13,379 nt of DNA from Pseudomonadota bacterium (lineage in GTDB: Bacteria; Pseudomonadota; Gammaproteobacteria; Acidiferrobacterales; UBA6901). The DNA lies in assembly GCA_021783175.1 (NCBI GenBank), contig JAJXUF010000080.1, positions 1 through 13,379 of the forward strand, given 5' to 3'. The notes beneath the pieces are model-generated. The model was given only the letters and a program-made list of their open reading frames with translations. It was not told where the DNA came from and searched no databases. This document shows positions 7,426-13,373 of this stretch, in pieces; the stretch's first letter is position 1, and every line of letters begins with the position of its first letter. The translations under genes and the position numbers were made by a program.

Positions 7426-7477
7426 ATGCCAATTATTGAGGTCATTTCGAGAGATCCGGCAGCGTCTCAATTGGCAT
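7426..7477. repeat. Inverted repeat in the divergent control region
   Basis: ATGCCAATT (7426-7434) and AATTGGCAT (7469-7477) are perfect reverse complements 34 bases apart. The flanks ATTGAG (7435-7440) and CTCAAT (7467-7472) are also reverse complements. The arms are too far apart for a typical terminator; two half-sites for a second regulator, or a cruciform/looping site, are possible. Confidence 0.45.
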
Positions 7478-7509
7478 GAATTATATCAGCAAGCGGGGCT
7501 GGCTAAGCA

Positions 7510-7519
7510 GATTGTCTGA
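7510..7519 (+). promoter_or_regulatory. Partial operator motif upstream of the phosphotransferase operon
   Basis: GATTGTCTGA matches bases 7378-7387 exactly, but the second half (GTAATTAC) diverges from the full motif. It lies about 155 bases before ATG 7676. It may be a weaker site letting the same regulator act on the second block, or chance, since ten bases alone are modest evidence. Confidence 0.35.
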
Positions 7520-7675
7520 GTAATTACGGCATATTTATCCGAGTTGAGGAGTTGGCCTGAAGCGAAAAACTAACACCTTGTAGCGCACCAACACAAAAGG
7601 TTGTAGGAGACGCCAACACGGACGCTGCTCAAGCCGACGTGCTGGAATTCGAAGCAAACCAGAAAAGGAGGAGTG

Positions 7676-9388
7676 ATGGCGAACGTCAATGTGCAACATC
7701 GCGCGGCGAAACTATCGACGGCGGTTCCAGGCTTTGAATTCGACGAGGAGGCCGATCTGGCCCAATCGCCCGCATGGTTTCTCGATGGTACCCACTCCGT
7801 TCCGCCGTGGACCCCGCTGTTCGGTTGGTTCTGGATCAACTTCTGCCGACACGGGATGCAGTACGGTGCAGAAATGCTTTCGTTGCCTACCGTCAAGGGC
7901 TGGGACTGGAGATTCAAAAACGGCGGCGGCTACCTGACCTTGCTGCTGGTCAAAACCGAAGCGGAGCAACGGCAACGCGAGCAGCGCTTTCGTGTCGCGA
8001 TCCGGCCATTTATCGACGACTATGACGGTCTTTGGCGCAGCCAGCTCGACGAAATGTTGGGTCTTTATGAAGGCTTGAAAAAGCTCGATCTGGATAAAGC
8101 CAGCAATATCGAGGTTCTCGATAACTTCGAACAGACGATCAATGTCTGCCGGCGCATGTGGGAGGTGCACATGTACATGATGTACGGCACGTATACTGCC
8201 TACATCCTGTTCGAGAACATGTGCCGCGAGCTTCTGGGTATCGATGACACCCATCCGCTCTTCCACAAGCTCATCACCGGCTTCGACAACAAGGTGCTTC
8301 AAGTCGACAAGACGATATGGGAATTCTCCCAGAAGGCGTCAAAGTTGGGACTGGCAGAGGTCATTCTGCATAGCGAGCCCAAGGATATCGTGGCCAAGAT
8401 CGAGGCGGCACCGAACGGACATGCCTTCATGGAATCCTTCCGGGCGTTCCTGAACGAAGACGGCTGGCGCATGCAGCGAATGTCCGAAATGAATCTGCCC
8501 ACCTGGATTGAGGATCCAGCTCCTCCGCTCACCAACCTCAAGCAATTCCTGGTGAAAGGCGGCGGCTTCAATCTCGAGGATGAGCGTGAAAAGGTCAGTA
8601 AGGAGCGGGAAGCCGCCGAGAAGGAGGTTCTCGCCAAGGTGGCGCCAGAACAAAGAGGCTGGTTTACCACCTTGCTTCGACTGGCACAGAAGTCTGGCGT
8701 GTTCAGCGAGGAGCACGACCACTACCTCGACCTCTACACACACGCCATGATGCGGCGCTCGGCACTGGCGGTCGGTCGGCGACTTGCCGGTGGCGGCGCT
8801 ATCGATAGTGCAGAAGACATCTTCTTCATCATTCCGGACGAAATCCGCAAAGCGGCCATCAATCCGGATCAATTCAATCTGAGGCCTATTGTGGCCACTC
8901 GCCGTGCGGAATGGCAGGAGTGGTGCAAGACGCCGAATCCGCCGGTGATCCTGAGGGAAGGCTTTGACATGGACCAAGCGATGGGAGTGCTGGTCAAGTC
9001 GAACGACCCGATAGCCTTGAAGGTGGTGGTGGGTTCAATGCCGGTGGTCAGGCCGGAACTCAAGGCCGATCTGCACGGCACCTGCGGTTCTCCAGGGGTG
9101 ACGGAGGGACTGGCGCGCGTGATCATGAGCGAGGATCAACTGGCGGACGTTCAGCCAGGTGAAATTCTGATTGCGGCGACAACCTCTCCGAGCTGGACAC
9201 CGGTGTTCTCGTTTATCAAAGGGGTGGTCGTCGATCGGGGTGCCTCGTTGTCGCACGCGGCAATCGTCGGCCGCGAATACGGCATTCCTGTGCTGATGAA
9301 CGTGTTTGTCGGAACTCAGCAAATCAGGACGGGCCAGCGGATCCGGCTGGATGCCAACATGGGCGCTCTTTACATTCTCGACAAGTAG
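7676..9388 (+). CDS. Phenylphosphate synthase-like phosphotransferase, phosphohistidine/substrate subunit (PEP-utilising mobile domain)
   Basis: This 570-residue protein resembles PpsA of phenylphosphate synthase. The C-terminal ~110 residues are the swivelling PEP-utilising domain: GTCGSPGVTEGLARVI (468-483), QPGEILIAATTSPSWTPVF (493-511) and VVVDRGASLSHAAIVGREYG (517-536), with His527 the expected phosphohistidine. The N-terminal ~455 residues are mostly helical, rich in Trp, Tyr and Met (PPWTPLFGWFWINF at 43-56; MWEVHMYMMYGTY at 161-173), and should bind the phosphate acceptor, as the central domain does in rifampin phosphotransferase. The pyruvate/PEP TIM barrel of true PEP synthase is absent. 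Known relatives transfer the beta-phosphate of ATP via histidine to a hydroxyl, releasing AMP and phosphate. The ATP-grasp half is encoded by the next gene. ATG 7676 is preferred over GTG 7673 because AGGAGG (7666-7671) stands four bases before it but only one base before the GTG. The GG that usually precedes xxSH is GA here. The acceptor is unknown. Confidence 0.8.
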   Translation: MANVNVQHRAAKLSTAVPGFEFDEEADLAQSPAWFLDGTHSVPPWTPLFGWFWINFCRHGMQYGAEMLSLPTVKGWDWRFKNGGGYLTLLLVKTEAEQRQREQRFRVAIRPFIDDYDGLWRSQLDEMLGLYEGLKKLDLDKASNIEVLDNFEQTINVCRRMWEVHMYMMYGTYTAYILFENMCRELLGIDDTHPLFHKLITGFDNKVLQVDKTIWEFSQKASKLGLAEVILHSEPKDIVAKIEAAPNGHAFMESFRAFLNEDGWRMQRMSEMNLPTWIEDPAPPLTNLKQFLVKGGGFNLEDEREKVSKEREAAEKEVLAKVAPEQRGWFTTLLRLAQKSGVFSEEHDHYLDLYTHAMMRRSALAVGRRLAGGGAIDSAEDIFFIIPDEIRKAAINPDQFNLRPIVATRRAEWQEWCKTPNPPVILREGFDMDQAMGVLVKSNDPIALKVVVGSMPVVRPELKADLHGTCGSPGVTEGLARVIMSEDQLADVQPGEILIAATTSPSWTPVFSFIKGVVVDRGASLSHAAIVGREYGIPVLMNVFVGTQQIRTGQRIRLDANMGALYILDK

Positions 9389-9397
9389 ATGCGAATC

Positions 9398-9421
9398 GGC
9401 GGGCCGGGTAAACGGCCCGCC
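9398..9421 (+). terminator. GC-rich intercistronic hairpin between the two phosphotransferase genes
   Basis: GGCGGGCCG (9398-9406) pairs perfectly with CGGCCCGCC (9413-9421) around the six-base loop GGTAAA. There is no T-run after it, so full rho-independent termination is unlikely. It begins nine bases after the upstream stop codon and ends 30 bases before ATG 9452; it may stabilise the upstream message or lower expression of the downstream subunit. Confidence 0.6.
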
Positions 9422-9451
9422 TCGATTTCTGAAGCGATCAGGAGAGCGATG

Positions 9452-10483
9452 ATGGCGAAGAAGTGGATCTACGCGCTGGAAGAGCTTGGACAAGAGCATC
9501 TCGAGCTCGTCGGGAAGAAGTGCGCGAACCTGGGAGAGATGACCAAGCTCGGGATGCGTGTCCCCCCGGGATTCGCAATTTCGGTGGATGGTTTCGAGAA
9601 GTACATGCAAGTGACCGGGCTAGGCAAGCGTATCGAAAGTTATTTTGCGTCCCAGGGAGACGAGCTGAAGAAAAGTATCCAGAGGCAGATGGATGCTAGT
9701 CGGGTGGTGAAGGATCTGATCGCGGCAACGCCACTGCCCGAGGCTATGGCCGAAGAAATCGAGAAAAACTACGAGGCGCTCTGCCGCCGCTGTGGTGAAG
9801 CGGAATTGCCCGTAGCTGTTCGCTCGAGCGGTTCGGTGAGCATGCCTGGTCAGATGGAGACCTACCTCTATGTCCGGGGCAGTTCGGAAGTGACGCGCAG
9901 AGTGCTCGAGGTTTGGGAGAGTACATTCAATACCCGAGCCATTGCCTTCCGCCTGGAAAAGGGAATGCCGGTGGATAAGGCGCCCATCGGTGTTGCCGTC
10001 ATCAAGATGGTCAACGCCAAGAGCGCCGGCGTGGTCCTGACCGTGGTCCCGACTAACGGCGACGAAGACAACGTGGTCATAGAGGGTAACTGGGGCCTGG
10101 GCGAAAGCGTGGTGAGCGGCGACATCACTCCCGATAACTTTATTGTCAATAAAGCGAATCTGGAAATTGAACGCAAGCTGAGCAAGAAAACCAAGTGGGT
10201 CGTAGCGACGGGCAACGGCACCATCAAAGCGGATGTTCCTTTGCCTCTTCAGGAGATGCCCTGTCTGGAAGACGAGGAAATCCGCGAACTCGTCCGTATC
10301 GCACTGAATGTCGAGAAGCACTTCGGCGTACCGCAGGACATGGAATGGGTGGTGGATCGAGACCTGCCCTTTCCGGAGAACGTGATCTGGGTGCAGGCGC
10401 GCCAGGCCAAGTACACCCCGAAACGGAAGGATGCCGATGCCGACTACCTTGTAGACCAGATGACGAGACTCTTTCGCAGGTAA
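9452..10483 (+). CDS. Phenylphosphate synthase-like phosphotransferase, ATP-binding subunit (PPDK/PEP synthase N-terminal domain)
   Basis: This 343-residue protein is the ATP-grasp half of the split dikinase, comparable to PpsB of phenylphosphate synthase. Landmarks follow the PEP synthase N-domain in order: LVGKKCANLGEMTKLGMRVPPGFAIS (split over 19-44; family VGGKNASLGEM), VAVRSSGSVSMPGQMETYL (121-139, with the ATP-binding Arg124), NWGLGESVVSGDITPDNFIV (213-232), FGVPQDMEWVVD (291-302, metal/ATP Glu298) and VIWVQARQAKY (311-321, matching LQARP). It should bind ATP and pyrophosphorylate His527 of the upstream protein. The SGSVSMPGQ segment replaces the SATAEDLP-type loop of PEP synthase, as I recall for PpsB. 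ATG 9452 is preferred: AGGAG (9440-9444) lies seven bases upstream, whereas the open frame from 9389 would run through the GC-rich hairpin and adds a non-conserved Arg-rich leader. ATG 9449 is the close alternative. Confidence 0.82.
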   Translation: MAKKWIYALEELGQEHLELVGKKCANLGEMTKLGMRVPPGFAISVDGFEKYMQVTGLGKRIESYFASQGDELKKSIQRQMDASRVVKDLIAATPLPEAMAEEIEKNYEALCRRCGEAELPVAVRSSGSVSMPGQMETYLYVRGSSEVTRRVLEVWESTFNTRAIAFRLEKGMPVDKAPIGVAVIKMVNAKSAGVVLTVVPTNGDEDNVVIEGNWGLGESVVSGDITPDNFIVNKANLEIERKLSKKTKWVVATGNGTIKADVPLPLQEMPCLEDEEIRELVRIALNVEKHFGVPQDMEWVVDRDLPFPENVIWVQARQAKYTPKRKDADADYLVDQMTRLFRR

Positions 10484-10536
10484 GCCCCGCAGGGTGACGA
10501 GTCGGAAGTATCGTGTCCAGAAGCTGACTCTTGGAA

Positions 10537-10556
10537 TGTCTTTTTAGACAAGGAGG
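10537..10556 (+). promoter_or_regulatory. Small palindrome and strong ribosome site before the duplicated-domain gene
   Basis: TGTCT-TTTT-AGACA (10537-10550) is a perfect 5-base inverted repeat directly joined to the Shine-Dalgarno sequence AAGGAGG (10550-10556), four bases before ATG 10561. The ribosome site fixes the start at 10561 rather than the upstream TTG at 10531. Any regulatory role of the palindrome is speculative. Confidence 0.4.
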
Positions 10557-10560
10557 ACCC

Positions 10561-11220
10561 ATGGCAGTTCTTTTTAATCAGCATTGGGATTTGGCCCCTG
10601 GCAAGCAACAGGCCTATTCCGACTTCCTGATGGCTTACTACAATCCGACGCTGAGCAAGATCGGCATCGAGCTGGTTGGCGGATACTACGTGACCGTGGG
10701 CATGGGTCCCAGAATCATTGCCGTTGGCCTGGCTCAGAGCCTGCTCGAACTCGAAGGGGCTCTCGCTTCTGCCGAGTTCGAGGATGTTACCAATCGGCTG
10801 ATGGAGTTCGTGACGCACTATCACAGCAAGATTCTCATCCCGACTGGCCGGGTGAAGATGGACGGCTACAAGGTTCAGACGGGGCTTTGGAAATTCAATC
10901 AGTACTGGAACATCGTTCCAGGTTATGAAAAACAGTATTCGGAATTTGTCACCGGTGACTTCATTCCCACGTTGGAGAAGATTGGCCTTGCTGTGCCGGC
11001 AGGATGGCGAGTCGTCGTCGGGTCGGGGCCCTATATTTTGGCCGAGGCTTCCGCCACAAATCTCATCGACATTGCCCGGGCGATCGACACCGACGAATTC
11101 CGGCGGGTGACGCTCAAGCTCAAAGGAACGTACGTGACGGACTATCACAGCAGAATCTTGGCGCCTACCGGTCGAATCGACCTGCCCATTTTCATGAAAG
11201 AGATGATGGCGAACTTCTGA
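10561..11220 (+). CDS. Tandem-duplicated ~100-residue domain protein, possible dimeric alpha/beta-barrel fold, function unknown
   Basis: This 219-residue protein consists of two clear copies of one domain: FNQHWDLAPGKQQAYSDF (5-22) against FNQYWNIVPGYEKQYSEF (112-129), PTLSKIGI against PTLEKIGL, and YHSKILIPTGRV (87-98) against YHSRILAPTGRI (195-206), at a constant offset of 107-108 residues. Each copy alternates strand and amphipathic helix and ends in the invariant YHS-[KR]-IL-x-PTGR, with H88/H196 as possible functional residues. Spacing and strand-helix pattern recall the ferredoxin-like dimeric alpha/beta barrel families (NIPSNAP/ABM-like), so one chain could mimic a dimer; this is inference. 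No signal or membrane segment is seen. It follows the phosphotransferase genes, where phenol-degrading bacteria carry the CBS-domain subunit PpsC, but it has no CBS features. It may be an accessory subunit, a small-molecule binder or an isomerase/lyase for the phosphorylated intermediate. Confidence 0.75.
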   Translation: MAVLFNQHWDLAPGKQQAYSDFLMAYYNPTLSKIGIELVGGYYVTVGMGPRIIAVGLAQSLLELEGALASAEFEDVTNRLMEFVTHYHSKILIPTGRVKMDGYKVQTGLWKFNQYWNIVPGYEKQYSEFVTGDFIPTLEKIGLAVPAGWRVVVGSGPYILAEASATNLIDIARAIDTDEFRRVTLKLKGTYVTDYHSRILAPTGRIDLPIFMKEMMANF

Positions 11221-11265
11221 AAACATCGTTCGCCAAGAGCCTGCACCGTAGCGCGAGGAACCAGC

Positions 11266-12699
11266 ATGGAATTCTTCATCGATGGAAAATGGCGGCCGTC
11301 AGCCACTGCGCGGACGATGCCGGTGGTCAACCCGGCGACGGGCGAAACGGTCGATCGGGTACCGCTCGGCAATGGCGAGGATGCAGATCAGGCCATAGTC
11401 TCGGCGGCAAACGCATTCAGACATTGGCGCAAGGTGTCGATGGCCCGGCGAGCAAAGTTGCAGCACGCAGCCGCACAGCGGTTGCGCGATCGGGCCGACG
11501 AGTTTTCTCATTTGCTCACTTTGGAATTGGGACGACCACTTGCCGGCGCCAAGGTGGAGATCGAGCGATCTGCAGACTTGCTCGACTACTTCGCCGAAGA
11601 GGGGCTTCGCCTGCGCGGCGAGATTCCGATGATAAACGAGGAACACGAACGGGTATTGGTCGTCAGAGAGCCGATGGGCGTTGTGGTCGCCATTGCCCCG
11701 TTCAACTATCCGATTACGCTGCTTACTTTCAAGTTGGGCGCGGCGCTGATGACCGGCTGCACCGTAGTCGCAAAACCCGCCTCCGATACGCCGCTCACGA
11801 CGCTTTTACTGGCTGAATTGTTTTTTCAGGTGGGCTATCCGCCAGGCGTGTTCAATGCACTTACCGGATCCGGCGGGGAACTTGGCCGGGCGCTTGTGGA
11901 GCACCCGACACCGAGGAAAATTGGCTTTACGGGCAGCAGTCCGGCGGGTAAACGTATCGCGGCCATGGCCGCTGCCACCAATAAGCGGATCACCCTGGAG
12001 ATGGGCGGCCAGTCCGCAGCGATCGTTTGCGCGGATGCCAATCTCGATGTCGCCATTCCGGCATTGGTGAGGCATTCCTTTGCCAACAGCGGGCAGTTTT
12101 GCTATCGGGTCAACCGGATCTACGTCGAGCGAGGGATCTATCAGAACTTCATCGATCGCTTTGGCATGGGCGCGGCGGCATTAAAGGTCGGCAACGGTTT
12201 GAATCCCGGCTGTGATCTGGGGCCGATGGTCAACGAGGAGATCTTCAGCACCAGCGTGGATCATGTCGCAGACGCGCTTGCAAAGGGCGCGAAACTGATG
12301 GCCGGGGGGACACGCCTGTCCGGCGGCGACTATGATCGCGGTTTTTTCTTCCCGCCGACGGTGCTCGTCGATACGAATCCGGCCATGAAGATCATGAGAG
12401 AGGAAACCTTTGGTCCCGTGGTCGGGGTGATGCCGTTCGATTCCTTGTCCGAGGCCATCGAAATGGCCAACGACTCGCCATTCGGTCTTGCCGGCTACGT
12501 CTTCAGCAACGACCTGGCCGTGGCGCTGCGCGTGTCGGAGGAACTTGAGGCAGGCTCGGTGTGGGTCAACGACATTCATCGTTCTTACAATATGGTGCCC
12601 TTCGGCGGCTACAAGGAAAGCGGGCTTGGACGAGAAAAATCCCACTACGGCCTGGAAGCGTACTTGGAATTGAAGACCATCTATCTTTCGACAGCGTGA
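11266..12699 (+). CDS. NAD(P)-dependent aldehyde dehydrogenase
   Basis: This 477-residue cytosolic ALDH-superfamily enzyme oxidises an aldehyde to an acid (or acyl product). All catalytic elements are present: Asn147 in IAPFNYP, cofactor-binding Lys170 in VAKPASDTP, the FTGSSPAGKRI turn (221-231), general base Glu245 in LEMGGQS, nucleophile Cys279 in SGQFCYR, EETFGPV (379-385) and PFGGYKESGLGRE (445-457). Ser173 stands where NAD-specific enzymes carry Glu (KPAS rather than KPAE), as in the NADP-using GabD group, so NADP use is possible. Overall motifs resemble the succinate-semialdehyde / vanillin / phenylacetaldehyde-type group, but the substrate cannot be assigned. It starts 45 bases after the duplicated-domain gene with GAGGAA ahead of ATG 11266. 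No alcohol dehydrogenase is in view, so its aldehyde must come from a step encoded elsewhere or from the flavoprotein. Confidence 0.9.
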   Translation: MEFFIDGKWRPSATARTMPVVNPATGETVDRVPLGNGEDADQAIVSAANAFRHWRKVSMARRAKLQHAAAQRLRDRADEFSHLLTLELGRPLAGAKVEIERSADLLDYFAEEGLRLRGEIPMINEEHERVLVVREPMGVVVAIAPFNYPITLLTFKLGAALMTGCTVVAKPASDTPLTTLLLAELFFQVGYPPGVFNALTGSGGELGRALVEHPTPRKIGFTGSSPAGKRIAAMAAATNKRITLEMGGQSAAIVCADANLDVAIPALVRHSFANSGQFCYRVNRIYVERGIYQNFIDRFGMGAAALKVGNGLNPGCDLGPMVNEEIFSTSVDHVADALAKGAKLMAGGTRLSGGDYDRGFFFPPTVLVDTNPAMKIMREETFGPVVGVMPFDSLSEAIEMANDSPFGLAGYVFSNDLAVALRVSEELEAGSVWVNDIHRSYNMVPFGGYKESGLGREKSHYGLEAYLELKTIYLSTA

Positions 12700-12706
12700 T
12701 GGTCCG

Positions 12707-12793
12707 ATGAGAAAACTCACCCTATTTATCGAAGACGAAACGATTTCCCAGGCAAACGAAACCCGCGGTCTAGGGGGCGACGCATATGAATGA
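12707..12793 (+). CDS. Possible small ORF (28 aa) between aldehyde dehydrogenase and HD gene
   Basis: ATG 12707 opens a 28-codon frame (MRKLTLFIEDETISQANE... ending at TGA 12791-12793) that overlaps the HD gene start by eight bases. No good Shine-Dalgarno site precedes it and no family is recognised. It could be a leader peptide coupling translation of the HD gene, a remnant of a larger protein, or chance. The same eight-base overlap is seen at the next gene junction (13366/13373). Confidence 0.2.
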   Translation: MRKLTLFIEDETISQANETRGLGGDAYE

Positions 12794-13373
12794 AAAGCAC
12801 TATACCGTCTACCTGCATGCGCGCGAGTTTTGGAATTCTCGCTTCAACGACATCCATGTGCCACTGGCTTACCTGCATGCGCGGGAATTGCTTCTTTCGT
12901 ATCCGACCGCCGATGCAGATGTGGTTATACCCGCTATTCTTCTGCATGACGTCGGCTGGAAATCGATCCCCGAGGAAGATCAAGGGCGAGCGTACGGCCC
13001 CACCGTGGAGGATGAGTCGCTGCGGCGGCTCCATGAGATCGAGAGCGTGCGCATAGCCACGGAAATATTATCTGCCGTCAACTACGACCCGCGCAAGCTT
13101 GAGAAGATCGTACACATCATCGATGGACACGACACGCGGACGGAGTCGCTTTCACAGGAGGATTCCTTGGTGAAGGACGCAGATAAATTATGGCGTTTCA
13201 CGCCCGTCGGTGTTGATTACCACCACATTCAATTCGGCAAACCGCTCGCCGAGTACGTGGCATGGCTCGGGCAGCAAATTGACCGCTGGTTTTTCACTGA
13301 GCGAGGCAAGCAGATGGCTAGGAGAGCGATGGCAGAGGTTCAGCGTGCGGTATCGGAGGCCGGCCATGTCTGA
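12786..13373 (+). CDS. HD-domain metal-dependent phosphohydrolase
   Basis: This 195-residue protein has the ordered residues of the HD superfamily: His in HVPLAYLHARELL (H24 or H31), the name-giving His54-Asp55 in ILLHDVGWKS, His83 (RLHEIES), a second HD at 115-116 (IIDGHD) and Asp131/Asp133 in VKDADKLWRFTP. These bind one or two divalent metals and normally hydrolyse phosphomonoesters, nucleotides or cyclic dinucleotides. There is no GYP motif and no partner domain, so c-di-GMP hydrolysis is unlikely. Its position in the same operon as an ATP-dependent hydroxyl phosphotransferase makes a role on the phosphorylated intermediate (dephosphorylation or elimination) or clearing of a side product attractive, but that is inference. 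ATG 12786 has a G-rich but imperfect ribosome site. YLHARE occurs twice (9-14 and 29-34). It overlaps the next gene by eight bases. Confidence 0.8.
   Translation: MNEKHYTVYLHAREFWNSRFNDIHVPLAYLHARELLLSYPTADADVVIPAILLHDVGWKSIPEEDQGRAYGPTVEDESLRRLHEIESVRIATEILSAVNYDPRKLEKIVHIIDGHDTRTESLSQEDSLVKDADKLWRFTPVGVDYHHIQFGKPLAEYVAWLGQQIDRWFFTERGKQMARRAMAEVQRAVSEAGHV
12810..12883 (+). repeat. Short direct repeat inside the HD gene
   Basis: TACCTGCATGCGCG is present at 12810-12823 and again at 12870-12883, exactly 60 bases apart and in frame, so both copies encode YLHAR followed by Glu. Only the second should fall in the HD helix that supplies the first metal-binding His. A small in-frame duplication or chance convergence are both possible. 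Confidence 0.5.

Larger units (their letters stand above)
7372..7675. promoter_or_regulatory. Divergent control region between the regulator and the phosphotransferase operon
   Basis: These 304 bases contain no credible gene. They hold a full copy of the operator-like motif (7380-7392), a 10-base partial copy (7510-7519), a 9-base inverted repeat ATGCCAATT / AATTGGCAT (7426-7434, 7469-7477) and, just before the second block, a strong Shine-Dalgarno site AGGAGG (7666-7671). A TAATAT-like box on the minus strand (near 7393-7399) could be the -10 of the regulator gene, but no good -35 partner is seen. No clear consensus promoter was found for the plus-strand operon, which may need an activator. 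Confidence 0.55.

Noticed and set aside
9389..9451. Upstream start (9389) for the ATP-binding subunit, directly after the previous stop
   Set aside because: No ribosome site before it, the leader covers a GC hairpin, and AGGAG stands seven bases before ATG 9452, where homology begins.
7676..10483. Ordinary PEP synthase or pyruvate phosphate dikinase split by a frameshift
   Set aside because: The order is reversed (phosphohistidine part first), the pyruvate/PEP barrel is absent and each half has its own start, stop and ribosome site.
7676..11220. Classical anaerobic phenol degradation cluster
   Set aside because: No CBS-domain third subunit and no UbiD-type phenylphosphate carboxylase subunits are visible; the other genes do not belong to that pathway. 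They could lie beyond the window, so this is not fully excluded.
11004..11816. Plus-strand open frame of 270 codons across the duplicated-domain and aldehyde dehydrogenase genes
   Set aside because: It is in a different frame from two well-supported genes and its product shows only shadow-type composition.
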